Shown: piece after piece, positions 8,843 through 17,584 of the stretch
Position numbering within the stretch: the first letter of the stretch is position 1
Layout: each line of letters begins with the position of its first letter
Source of the DNA: Gnomoniopsis sp. IMI 355080
Lineage: Eukaryota; Ascomycota; Sordariomycetes; Diaporthales; Gnomoniaceae
Direction: 5' to 3'
DNA: 22,337 nt
Assembly (NCBI GenBank): GCA_027946555.1
Contig: JAPEVC010000368.1
Span: forward strand, 1 to 22,337
The notes under the pieces: model-generated
What the model saw: only the letters and a program-made list of their open reading frames with translations
What the model was told of the DNA's origin: nothing
The model's database searches: none
Program-made: the position numbers and the translations under genes

Positions 8843-10807
8843 TTCTCCTGCCTCGAGAAATCCTGGGGTGGAGGAAAAAAGACGGGCGATTGGTGTGTGA
8901 AATAGGGCTCGCGGGATCCTTCCTGAAAATGACTCCGAATCTTGGTTTCCAGACTCAACGTCATTTAGCCTCTCCTTCCCAGCTTGCACATGAACAAAGT
9001 TGCCAAGCTCCTTGAAATGGTGCCGCTGCAGTGTGTGCGTCGTTGTGGTTACAGCAGGACACGATCACGATCACGATCAGCTGTTGAGAGTAGAAAGACA
9101 ACCAGAGGATGTTTGTGATATTGCTGAGGCTGGTTCCGCTTTCTGTTTCTTGTTATTTGTCTGGCGGATGACGCACCGCGTCGACAGCCGCTGACAGGTC
9201 GTATTGCGCTGCTGGAGTTGCAGCGTGTGTTCAGCCTCGTGCCGTCACACAAGTTGATGGCAGAATTATTGACAAAGTACCTGCCTCAAAGCTGCACAAT
9301 GCCCGAGATCAGCTGCAGCGGCAGGTCAGCGCTTCCACGCTGTCAGAAGCACCGAAGCATTAAAGAACAGCCACACAGCGCCCAGCTCGGGTGCGGCTTG
9401 CAGTCAGAAGGGAAGACAGAAAGAAAGAACAAGGAACGTTTGCAGCTTTGCGGGAATAGGGACGGGAGCAAGGGTAGAATGGTAATAAAGAAAACAAAAA
9501 GTCAGCGCACCCAGCCAATCCGACAAGTACGCGCGCCAACACCGAAACTTCATATCATGGTGGGGACCCATGAGGGTTGCAGTCGTTTAATGAGACTTGC
9601 GTATCAACACCTCCCGCCCGCCCATCTGACCCATGTTCCTCTCTAAAAAGGGCCCATTACATAGTGCTATGCAGCACATTGCATGGCAGATGTAGCGTCG
9701 GGGCCCCAGCTGTCGCACCGAACACTGGCACACTCACAACTGTCACACTGACACATTGTCATAGTAACGATGGCGCGGATGTGAGGACTTGGTCCTCGAA
9801 TGCCATGAGCGAGGGCTATCCTTGCATCGTACGGGGCCCCCCTTGAGGGCATTCTCCAGATCGGCACCCGGCAGGATGGGTAGCATTTGTTTCTGGCGAT
9901 TCCCACCCACCGGCCTATGGGATCGATGGTCTGATGAACTGGGTCCCGCTGACGACCACGCTGCTTCTTCTTCTTCTCCGTCTTCCTGACTAGCCCAGCC
10001 AGCTTCCCGAGCGCGCTGCCGGCTGATCCAGGTGATTCTTGAGGACAAATTGGAAGGGGTCTGCTCTTGACGTCTACACGAGAAGTTAAAGGGGGAACGT
10101 CGCAGTAGACTCAGGAATCGACAAATATTCCGAGCCGCTGCAGTCCCGATGCGGACAAGGTGAGACGCCACGTGCTGAAAAAAGCCACACAGCCACTCCC
10201 AGCTTTCCCAATCGGCCTGCTTGGAGATGCAATGTGGAAATTAAATGCCCGGGCTCTCGGAGCCGCGCGCGCCACACCTGCCCCCAGTCCGGTTGCTCGA
10301 TTGACCTTCACAAGCAAGTCCATGCTTTCAGTCCTTTGAATAGGAGGTCAGACGTTCCTAGGGAGGACGGACAGTAGGTGTGTCTTGTCTAACCGGGCCA
10401 AAGACTGCTTGCAGTTGTATAGATGCGTGCCCAACAAAGGACAAGCATGCCACCTGGACATGCAGGCGTTCTGCTCAGCCTGCAGCGCCGACTGTCTCCA
10501 TCGAGCTAAGGTCGGGGGCTGGTCCATGCTGTCGATCAGGGGACCAACGTCGTATTGCAGCGGAAACTCGACAGCTACCATGTACATCTGTCGTGTCATA
10601 GTACTATGATGCTACTGTGGTATGTCGTTTAACGACTCCGCAAATCACAAACAAGGCTCCGGTTTGAAACACAGCTCTAAATACGGAGACTGCACGTCGC
10701 CCGATGGTCAGGCAGCCAGGGCAGGTGAAGAGATCAGCGGCTCCTTGACGAGAACAAAGCGAGACCAACCATAGGGAAGAACAAAACCGGCGATATAAGC
10801 GAGTTGA

Positions 10808-10839
10808 GAGTCGCGAGTCGCGAGTCGCCAATCTTGGCG
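10808..10839. repeat. Tandem GAGTCGC units followed by an inverted repeat
   Basis: Three exact head-to-tail copies of GAGTCGC (10808-10828) run into CGCCAA-TC-TTGGCG (10826-10839), a perfect 6-bp inverted repeat that includes a CCAAT core (GCCAATC). This could be a regulatory cluster, but nothing in the sequence shows which gene it would serve; YVC1 starts 1.2 kb away. Confidence 0.55.
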
Positions 10840-11422
10840 GACCGTATTCCGGCCACACAACGGAAATGTGGACACGAGAACGGAATAGAAGCAGGCAGAG
10901 CGGAAGGAGTATATGGGTGTCCATCCTGAGCTGCTCCTCTTTCGAGCCTTTCCAGCCATCCTGACACTAGGTGTCCCTTTTCTTCCTCTTGCCTTTATCT
11001 TCCTTCTTTGTCTCTTCAACAACCTTGTGATGTTCGTCAGTACCAACAAATCTTGGAGCGTGCCTCTTCTTCCCCCCTGTTGCCAAATCTCGAGCTGTCG
11101 TTATCGGAGATCCCTGTGGACGTGTTTCGAAACAGCGTTGCCGACAGCCTCAACCACCTCGAGTTGTTCATGGCTGATTGTGCGGGAGGAGGAGATGGTG
11201 GTAGGATGATGGTCTACGCTGGCTAATGGTCGTGGGACAATGGCCGACCCCGAATACCCTTTTTTGCTTTGGTAGACGCAATGGTCCTGTGATGATCGCT
11301 TCTATCCAAATGCCTGATGGGGTCAAGATTCTGGCTTTTGGCGACTGAGAGTCTGTATTTTTGGCTGGCTGCAATCCACGGGTTTTTTGCCCAGCAGCAT
11401 ATATTGGGTAACTCATGTGCAA

Positions 11423-11438
11423 ACCTACCTAGGTAGGT
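11423..11438. repeat. 16-nt palindrome ACCTACCTAGGTAGGT
   Basis: A perfect palindrome centred on CCTAGG. Related ACCTACCT/AGGTAGGT strings occur in this window at 14652-14667, 14883-14898 and 17992-18000, always outside genes. Confidence 0.75.
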
Positions 11439-11922
11439 ATGGTATGCAAGGCCATGTCCTCGCTGTGGCCCGGCTCGTTTCCAGGCCACGATGGAGAAGT
11501 GCGGCGGGTTCACACCACCGCGGACGAGCCTAGCAAGGTGTTTTTTTTTTCTGGAACAAGAGACGGTACTGTTGATGCCAGAAACTACAGTCATACGAGC
11601 AAGCCCAAATGCAGTCGGCATGCTGCGTTTTATTTCCCAAGATCATGGGGTCTACGGCGGTACTCACTCGCTGCCAGCCATGTCTCCATCTATCCAGCGT
11701 ACCACCACGTGTACGCGAATTAACCATGCCATCTCATCTCTTTTCTGCACAGTATGAAAGCATCTTCAGCCAAGCTTCTCAAGAAGATGTCAGCTCAATG
11801 AAATGATCCACCCTCGACCTGATCCGTGCTCGACCAGGGCCCGACATAGGCGAACAGCCAGCGGTGGGTGGAGCTTGGTGGATACAGGACAACACTGTCC
11901 AGAGAAAAAAAAGAAGGCCCCT

Positions 11923-11938
11923 GATGATGATCATCATC
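11923..11938. promoter_or_regulatory. Palindrome GATGATGATCATCATC in the YVC1 promoter
   Basis: A perfect 16-nt palindrome lies 7 bp before a TATA-like box and about 110 bp before the YVC1 start codon. A second small inverted repeat, GGACA-acac-TGTCC, is at 11888-11901. The position suggests a protein-binding site; no factor can be named. Confidence 0.45.
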
Positions 11939-11944
11939 GACACG

Positions 11945-11952
11945 TATAAATA
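11945..11952 (+). promoter_or_regulatory. TATA-like box of YVC1
   Basis: TATAAATA lies 98 bp upstream of the YVC1 start codon, a plausible distance for a fungal core promoter. A 9-codon ATG frame at 11957-11983 begins only 5 bp after it and is therefore probably upstream of the transcription start. Confidence 0.5.
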
Positions 11953-12049
11953 AAAAATGCGGCAGCACTTTGGTGTGTTCTGAGAAGGCTTGTTGCTTCT
12001 CCTCAGTCTTCGTGACCGCTGACAAGTGCTGTAACACAACCTATCAGTC

Positions 12050-14377
12050 ATGTCGTCCGACCCGCAGAGAACCACCGTCACCGTGCCCGTCATCAACGAT
12101 GACGAAAGCTTCGCCGACGTCTCCAAGAAACTCGCTTCGTGAGTGTCTTTTGTCTCCCAGCTGCCCTAGGCCAGGTCCAAGCTTCACCGACATGTCAGAC
12201 TCATTTCCCTTACAGCTACATCATCCCCGCCGTCTCTCATCCACTCGGCTGGGAAGATCTGCGCAGCAGCACCCACTTGGTGGCCCTTCAGCCACTGATC
12301 GATTATCTCGCCCGGGACTGCCATAATGTTGCCGTCATTGCCGCCCTCGTCGCCCTGAAAGGCCATTTCACGGCCATCGAGTCGGACGACGACTGCGGCA
12401 TCAATGAGTCGCGTGGCTTTGCGTGCGAGCTAGTGGCCTGGCAATTTGTTCTGCAGTTGTCCGAGCAGGATGCTCTGGAATATCTCCTCTTTGAGTTGCG
12501 AGAGGATTGCATGGACGATGACGGCGGCGGCGGCGACAACGATGCTGATGATGAGGAGACGGGGCTACTGGCGCGCCATCGAAATGGTAACGGCAATGGA
12601 CACAGCAATGGACACAGCAATGGACACGGGCTCAACGGCGACCCTCAGCAGCACAAGTCCAGCAAAGGAGAGGGCTTCGCCGAGCCCTTTCTGAATCTCA
12701 ACACGCTCGAGATCGCCGCCGTGTCGGGCGCCAAGAAGTTCCTCTCGCAGCGCGCCATCCAGGACATTGTGACGGACATCTGGAACGGCGAGATTGTCTT
12801 TTGGAATTCGCTGGCTGTCAATGCGAGCAAAAAGCCCCGCTTCCACAACAAGAACAAGGTCAAGGCGGATGGTGGCGATCTTTGGTGCCGACTGCGCGTA
12901 CCGCGATACATGAAGACATTCGAGATCTTGTTCTTTGTGTGCTTCTTGGCGCTGTTTTACGTGGTGTCGCTGCAGCGCGTCATGTATAGCATCACCGTGT
13001 GGGAAGGGCTATTTTATGTGTTTGTGCTTGGCTTTGCCTTTGATGAGTTGGATGACTTTGTCGAGAGTGGTGCATATTTCTACTCGACAGATATCTGGTA
13101 TGGCTTTTTTCTTGCTCTCGAGGCCATTTGGCTCTTCGTTCTTTATCATGAGCACTGGATACTAATCGCTGGAACAGGGCCTTGTGGGATATTGGCATCG
13201 TCCTGATTGGCATCACTTTTTTCGTCCTGCGCATGGTCGGCCTAGCCACAGGCCACGCTCAGACCCTCAACTGGGCCTTCAGCGTCCTCGCGCTACACTC
13301 TCTCCTCCTCACGCCGCGCATTTTTTCCCTCATCTCCCTGTCTCCCTACTACGGGTCACTCCTCCCCTGCCTCAAGGAGATGGGAAAGCAATTCATCCGC
13401 TTCCTTGGCTTCACGCTCATTATCTACCTGGGCTTCTTCAGCACCTTCATCCTCCTCGCACGGGGCCATTTTCCCCTGGACACACTGTCCATCACAATCC
13501 TCAAGGTTTTTTTCGGCGCGGGCGTGGTAGGCTTCGATATTGCCAGTCAGGTGTCGCCGTATCTGGGTCTGCCGGTCATGATTGTTTTTGTGTGTCTGAC
13601 CAACCAGCTGCTGATCACGAGCATGATGGCACATATCAGCAATAGCCTGAGTCAGATGCTGAGCTCATCAAGAGAGGAGTATTTGTATGTATACTCGGTC
13701 TATGTGCTGGAAGCCGTCACTTCGGATAAGTTGACGTACTTCCAACCGCCGCTCGTAAGTGACTTTGGACTCGGAAAGGTCGAATCACATACAAGACTGA
13801 CATACACACAACGCAGAATCTCATCCCCGTCATCCTCTTCAAGCCGCTGCTCCTGCTGCTCCCCAACACGCCAGCCCAAGAACTCCGCATTCTCTTGCTG
13901 AAAGCCACTCATGCACCTTTCATTGGCATGATCTGGCTCTATGAGCGCTGGGAAGCGCTTGAGCTCAGGCGAGAGAAGGCTGCTCTCACCCTTAACATTT
14001 TCGGGATTGCCACGGGCAGCTTGAGTGGATCTCAGCAAAGCGATAAAAAAACGAACGTCGCCGTCAGCAGCACCAATAAGAAACATACGCTCAAGTCATC
14101 CGGGAAAGTACGGGTGCCCTCGGCACTGCTATCCAAAGCGTCCAAGCGACCATCGAAACAGGCGGGTGCTTCGCAAGACACTGCCGTCAGGGCGAACACA
14201 GCGCCGGCAGCGATGCCAGCACGGGAAGCAGCAGCGAAGGACATGGGAACAGGCAACGCGCCAATGGTACAGAATATCGAAGTGGCGGAGATGATGCGAA
14301 TGCTGAAGTCATTGACAGCGCAGGTGGAGGAGGTTCGGGCTGCGCTGGTGAAGCATGACCAGGGAACACTGGAGTAG
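12050..14377 (+). CDS. yvc1: Yvc1-type vacuolar TRP cation channel, four exons
   Basis: Exons 12050-12138, 12216-13097, 13178-13754 and 13817-14377 give 702 residues (yeast Yvc1 is of similar size). Introns of 77, 80 and 62 nt have GTGAGT, GTATGG and GTAAGT donors and CAG acceptors, with an ideal ACTAAT branch in the second. The cytosolic N-terminal domain (SHPLGWEDLRSSTHLVALQP) is followed by six hydrophobic segments at about 264-284, 292-308, 327-350, 355-378, 396-418 and a pore/S6 unit at about 425-475 (KVFFGAGVVGFDIASQVSP). A short coiled-coil-like tail lies at about 665-697 (MMRMLKSLTAQVEEVRAAL). Family knowledge: Yvc1 releases calcium from the vacuole on osmotic or mechanical stress. 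An acidic Gly/Asn/His-rich insert (about residues 137-173) with tandem repeats interrupts the N-domain. Confidence 0.93.
12592..12629 (+). repeat. In-frame 12-bp tandem repeat inside YVC1
   Basis: AATGGACACAGC-type units occur about three times in a row and encode NGHS-NGHS-NGHG. The repeat period is a multiple of three, so copy-number changes would not break the frame. It lies in a probably disordered insert of the cytosolic domain. Confidence 0.8.
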
Positions 14378-15005
14378 AAATTGACGCATGTGGTGATCGG
14401 GCTCATCACTATCGAGTAGATCTATTGTGAAGCTGCGTGTGCCTGAAGGAAGACTTTCCGGGATACAGGCTCACCTACAACAGTCTCATGATGGCAAGCC
14501 TCGATATTGGGGAAAAGAGAAGGTTGACGACATCCGCCATCACCTATGAATATAGACGTTGGCATCATATGATATGTTCTAGGCTATGCTCACGAAATAG
14601 CGGCGGACATGATGTGTGGTTCAATTGAATTTTAGTATATAAATAGTTACTAGGTACCTAGGTAGTTACCGACCAGGGCAAATTGAAGTATGACAAGGAA
14701 GGCATTGTGCCACCCACCTACTATGATGTGCTGTACAGTACAGAAAACGGCGACTTTCACAAGCCATTCGAGATCCCTGTCTTTTCAGGGACCCCCTCCT
14801 GCGACAGGGGACAGGGGACGGGGAAACAGGGCCAGGACCAGCGATGACTGATGCCTGCCAGTGTAACCCCGCTATTCTATGCACCTACCTAAGTACCTCT
14901 ATGGGTCGGTCTATGGGTAGCTGTAGCTCACCTCCAAGTCGTTTCGAACGCAATCAGCTTCTTTCTGGAGCTTCTTCCTTCTCACATACCCACCGCGCTC
15001 AAAAG
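14378..15005. other. YVC1-CSN4 intergenic region
   Basis: About 0.6 kb holding the YVC1 3' end and the CSN4 promoter. A TATA-rich string (TATATAAATAG, about 14636-14646) lies just before an inverted-repeat-bounded segment listed separately. No additional gene is supported. Confidence 0.5.
14652..14898. repeat. MITE-like segment bounded by inverted repeats
   Basis: The ends AGGTACCTAGGTAGTT (14652-14667) and ACCTACCTAAGTACCT (14883-14898) are inverted repeats matching at 14 of 16 positions and enclosing 215 bp. The interior carries its own inverted motifs (CCCTGTC near 14775 and GACAGGG near 14810). I see no clear target-site duplication; a 9-bp direct repeat TCTATGGGT begins at the right edge (14898-14906 and 14910-14918). 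It could be a small non-autonomous element or chance simple sequence. Confidence 0.4.
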
Positions 15006-16202
15006 ATGGCCTCACAGCAACAGCAACAACACCCGCCCGAGGAGGTTTTGAGTCTTCAAACAGCCCTCACCACCGCCCAGACCGCCACAGACTTCAACAC
15101 AATCGCCGACCAGATCTTTGCCACGTCCCTGGGCATCGTACACACCCGCACCCTATTTGCCCACCTCATCACCACTCTTCGCGCCCGCGCCTCCCCGGAC
15201 CTTTGGATCGCCGTCGCCACTCACACCCTCTCTATCCTCGACGCCTCTCCGTCCGCCTCCTCTTCCTACCTCGAGCAATCCGCCACCCTGCGGACTCTCC
15301 TCGCCGACGCACATGAAGACGAGCGCGACTGGGCTGCCGCCGCCCGCGCCCTGACCGCTATCCCACTCGACTCGTCCCAGCGTCGTGTCTCGGATGACGA
15401 AAAAGCCGCCATCTGGACACGTGTTGTGCGCCTCTATCTCGAAGATGACGACGCCACCCTCGCCGAGACCTATCTGAACAAGCTCAAGAACGTTATCCAC
15501 AGCGTGAGCGACCCGGCCGTGCAACTGCATTTCCGACTTAGCGCCGCGCGCATCAATGACGCCAATCGTTCCTTCCTCAGCGCTGCACAGGCATACCACG
15601 AGATCTCCTTGTTGCCCACCATCGACGAGGGCGAGCGCCTGCACACCCTGGGCGAGGCTATCAAGTGTGCCATCCTGGCGCCCGCTGGTCCACCGCGCAA
15701 CCGCATGCTGGGCCGGCTGTACAAAGATGAGCGCGCGTCAAGTGTGGCTCAGTACCGCATTCTGGAGAAGATGTTTCTGGATCGGCTGATAGACCCAGCT
15801 GAGGTGGACAAGTTCGCCGCCGGCCTGTCGGCGCACCAGCTGGCCACGACAGCCGATGGGTCGACGGTGCTGGCACGAGCGATGATCGAGCACAATCTGC
15901 TGGCGGCCAGCCGGCTGTATGTAAATATCGAGTTTGACGCACTGGGCTTGTTACTGGGGCTGGGGGGCGATAAGGCGGAGGAAACGACAGCACGCATGAT
16001 CGAGCAGGGCCGAGTTGGGGGCCGGATTGACCAAATTGAGCGTTGTATCTGGTTTGCGGGGGAGGGCGAGGTTGATGGATTCGGGAGCGTGATCCAACAA
16101 TGGGATAATCGAGTGCTTGGGGTTGCCGAAGACGTGGAGAATGTGGTGGATTCGATGCAACGCGAGATTCCAGCGTTCGTAGCCCAGAACTTGGTGGTGT
16201 AG
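15006..16202 (+). CDS. csnD/CSN4: COP9 signalosome subunit 4 (PCI domain)
   Basis: Intron-less, 398 residues, close to the usual CSN4 length. The N-terminal two thirds is helical-repeat-like, and the region from about 215 to 350 matches CSN4/PCI proteins strongly: AIKCAILAPAGPPRNRMLG, KDERAS, ILEKMFLDRLI, HQLATTADGSTVLARAMIEH, LLAASRLYVNI, and the winged-helix strand GRVGGRIDQIERCIWF. CSN4 is a scaffold subunit of the COP9 signalosome, which removes Nedd8 from cullins; in filamentous fungi the complex controls development and secondary metabolism. I chose the ATG at 15006 (MASQQQQQ) because it starts the conserved part. The frame stays open upstream to an ATG at 14844, whose 54 extra residues look non-conserved and partly lie in the inverted-repeat segment. 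Confidence 0.95.
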   Translation: MASQQQQQHPPEEVLSLQTALTTAQTATDFNTIADQIFATSLGIVHTRTLFAHLITTLRARASPDLWIAVATHTLSILDASPSASSSYLEQSATLRTLLADAHEDERDWAAAARALTAIPLDSSQRRVSDDEKAAIWTRVVRLYLEDDDATLAETYLNKLKNVIHSVSDPAVQLHFRLSAARINDANRSFLSAAQAYHEISLLPTIDEGERLHTLGEAIKCAILAPAGPPRNRMLGRLYKDERASSVAQYRILEKMFLDRLIDPAEVDKFAAGLSAHQLATTADGSTVLARAMIEHNLLAASRLYVNIEFDALGLLLGLGGDKAEETTARMIEQGRVGGRIDQIERCIWFAGEGEVDGFGSVIQQWDNRVLGVAEDVENVVDSMQREIPAFVAQNLVV

Positions 16203-16575
16203 AAGTAGGGGCGCTTATGAGAGACAGAGAGAGGTCCTTTTCCAGCAATTCTTAGCCTGGGGATTTAGAGATGCTACGATACCATAGAGACGCAAAGCAA
16301 TGACGACAATATTAATGAATCTTGATATATATACGACTGGCGACTTGCCTGTGCAGATGCGTACCTATCCTCTACCGGTCAAACGCCATGCCAGAGCACC
16401 AGCTCTATACCGATACTCCCAGAAGCGAATACAACAAGACACCCTCCCCAACCCTACCAAACAAGAAAAGTAAAACAGCATGGATGCAAGGCGTCAAAGA
16501 ACAACGGACAGCAGCAGCGCGCCGTCCACGCCTGTTGTCTGCAGTGTGCAATCCGCCCCAAAGTTCCGCTACTCA
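16203..16575. other. Convergent gap between CSN4 and the SGNH esterase
   Basis: These 373 bp lie between convergent stop codons and should contain two 3' untranslated regions. An A+T-rich stretch (AATATTAATGAATCTTGATATATATA, split by position at about 16307-16332) follows CSN4 and may serve in 3'-end formation. No gene is seen. Confidence 0.5.
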
Positions 16576-17584
16576 TTATTCCAGATCTTTCCACCTGACA
16601 ACATAATACCCCTGCCCCAACACGCTGTCATCCCCACTCTCCTCCTCAAAGCTCCGATCGTCGTCTCGAAATACCCTCTTCCTCCTCGGCGGCCGATCCC
16701 GCTCCGCCTTACCCTGCAGTCGCCCCGGCGGCATGATCAGTTCTACTAATCGCGCAGCAATCTTCTCGCCCATCAAGTCGTAACCCGCGGGTGTGAGGTG
16801 AATCTGATCGTCCCAATACCGATCGCGCTCGGCCGATTGCATGGTATGGTAGGGAATTGCGGCAGCGAGGTCAAATACGTGGCTGACGGTTGGAGAGCCT
16901 CCATCAGTACAACATGATCCATAAGTTTTCTCGCTTGGAACATAACAGACGAAAGCAAGGAACCACTTACAAGTTCTCCTGTCGATGCCCTCTGATCAGG
17001 CCATTGAGCTCCGCCCGTGCATCGACATCCTGCTGCCTCTTTGTCCCCGCATCAGGTACAGTACATGCTAGCACTCGCCCGCCTTTGCTCAACGGCACGG
17101 CCCAAACTTTTCGCAAATTCTCAAACACACAGTCCGGCTCTACGCCAAAAGCGAGGTCGTTGGTACCGCCCAGGATGACGGTCCAGTCGAATGGCGTGCC
17201 CCCACCCCGGGACAGGAAGGGGGGCTCGATACGGCGCAGGAAGCGCGAGGCGGGCAGCGAAACGGTGTCGCCGGGGAGACCGTCGGTGTGGGCATCAATG
17301 GTGAGGGAGGGGAAGGCACGGGTGAGGGTGGTGGTAAGGTGGTGCGAGTAGGGATGATCGGCGAAGGACGAGGAGCCCGCGGTGAGCGAGTCGCCGAAGC
17401 AGAGGATGCGTAGGGTATGTTTCGGTCTTGTTTTGGGCTTGGGAGGCGTGGTAGTGTGTGTTGCGGTGGTGTGTTTCGATCGGCCGTTGGAGGATGTATT
17501 GGAAGTATACGGCGAGGATGGGGCTGATGAGGGCGATGCGCGTGGGCTGGGCAGGGCGCCGTTTGTGTGAGGAGGTGTTGCCAT
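16576..17584 (-). CDS. SGNH/GDSL-type esterase, two exons
   Basis: Exons 17584-16971 and 16882-16576 (88-nt intron, GTAAGT donor, CAG acceptor) give 306 residues. The first 55 residues are Ser/Thr/Pro-rich with no signal peptide, so it is probably intracellular. All SGNH blocks are present: ILCFGDSLTAG with nucleophile Ser66, GLPGDT with the oxyanion Gly, LGGTNDLAFG with Asn142, and DDQIHLTPAG with the Asp230-x-x-His233 pair. The intron falls between blocks III and V and the frame is restored exactly (ENF-HVFDLAAAIPYHTM). A charged C-terminal tail (about 258-306, rich in Arg, Asp and Glu) is unusual for a plain esterase. The family hydrolyses ester bonds of small acyl or acetyl substrates; the natural substrate is unknown. 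It converges with CSN4. Confidence 0.92.

Larger units (their letters stand above)
8843..12049. other. Divergent 3-kb intergenic region (F-box / YVC1)
   Basis: It separates the minus-strand F-box gene from the plus-strand YVC1 gene, so it must hold both promoters and leaders. All open frames are short and mutually overlapping; one minus-strand frame (10171-9743) has a plausible protein-like end but begins only from GTG. Simple-sequence features are present: three CACGAT units (9060-9077), three GAGTCGC units (10808-10828), an inverted repeat CGCCAA-TC-TTGGCG (10826-10839), T10 (11541-11550), and palindromes at 11423-11438 and 11923-11938. A small spliced or non-coding RNA gene cannot be excluded. 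Confidence 0.5.

Noticed and set aside
9743..10171. 142-codon minus-strand frame ending in GGNRQKQMLPILPGADLENALKGG-like sequence
   Set aside because: It starts only from GTG, has no recognised family and no upstream exon could be joined with confidence; mentioned only as a possible hidden gene.
10913..11209. 98-codon plus-strand frame with a hydrophobic N-terminus
   Set aside because: The hydrophobic stretch comes from a pyrimidine-rich run; no domain, no conserved end and overlapping minus-strand frames.
11957..11983. 9-codon upstream frame before YVC1
   Set aside because: It begins 5 bp after the TATA-like box, so it is probably not in the mRNA.
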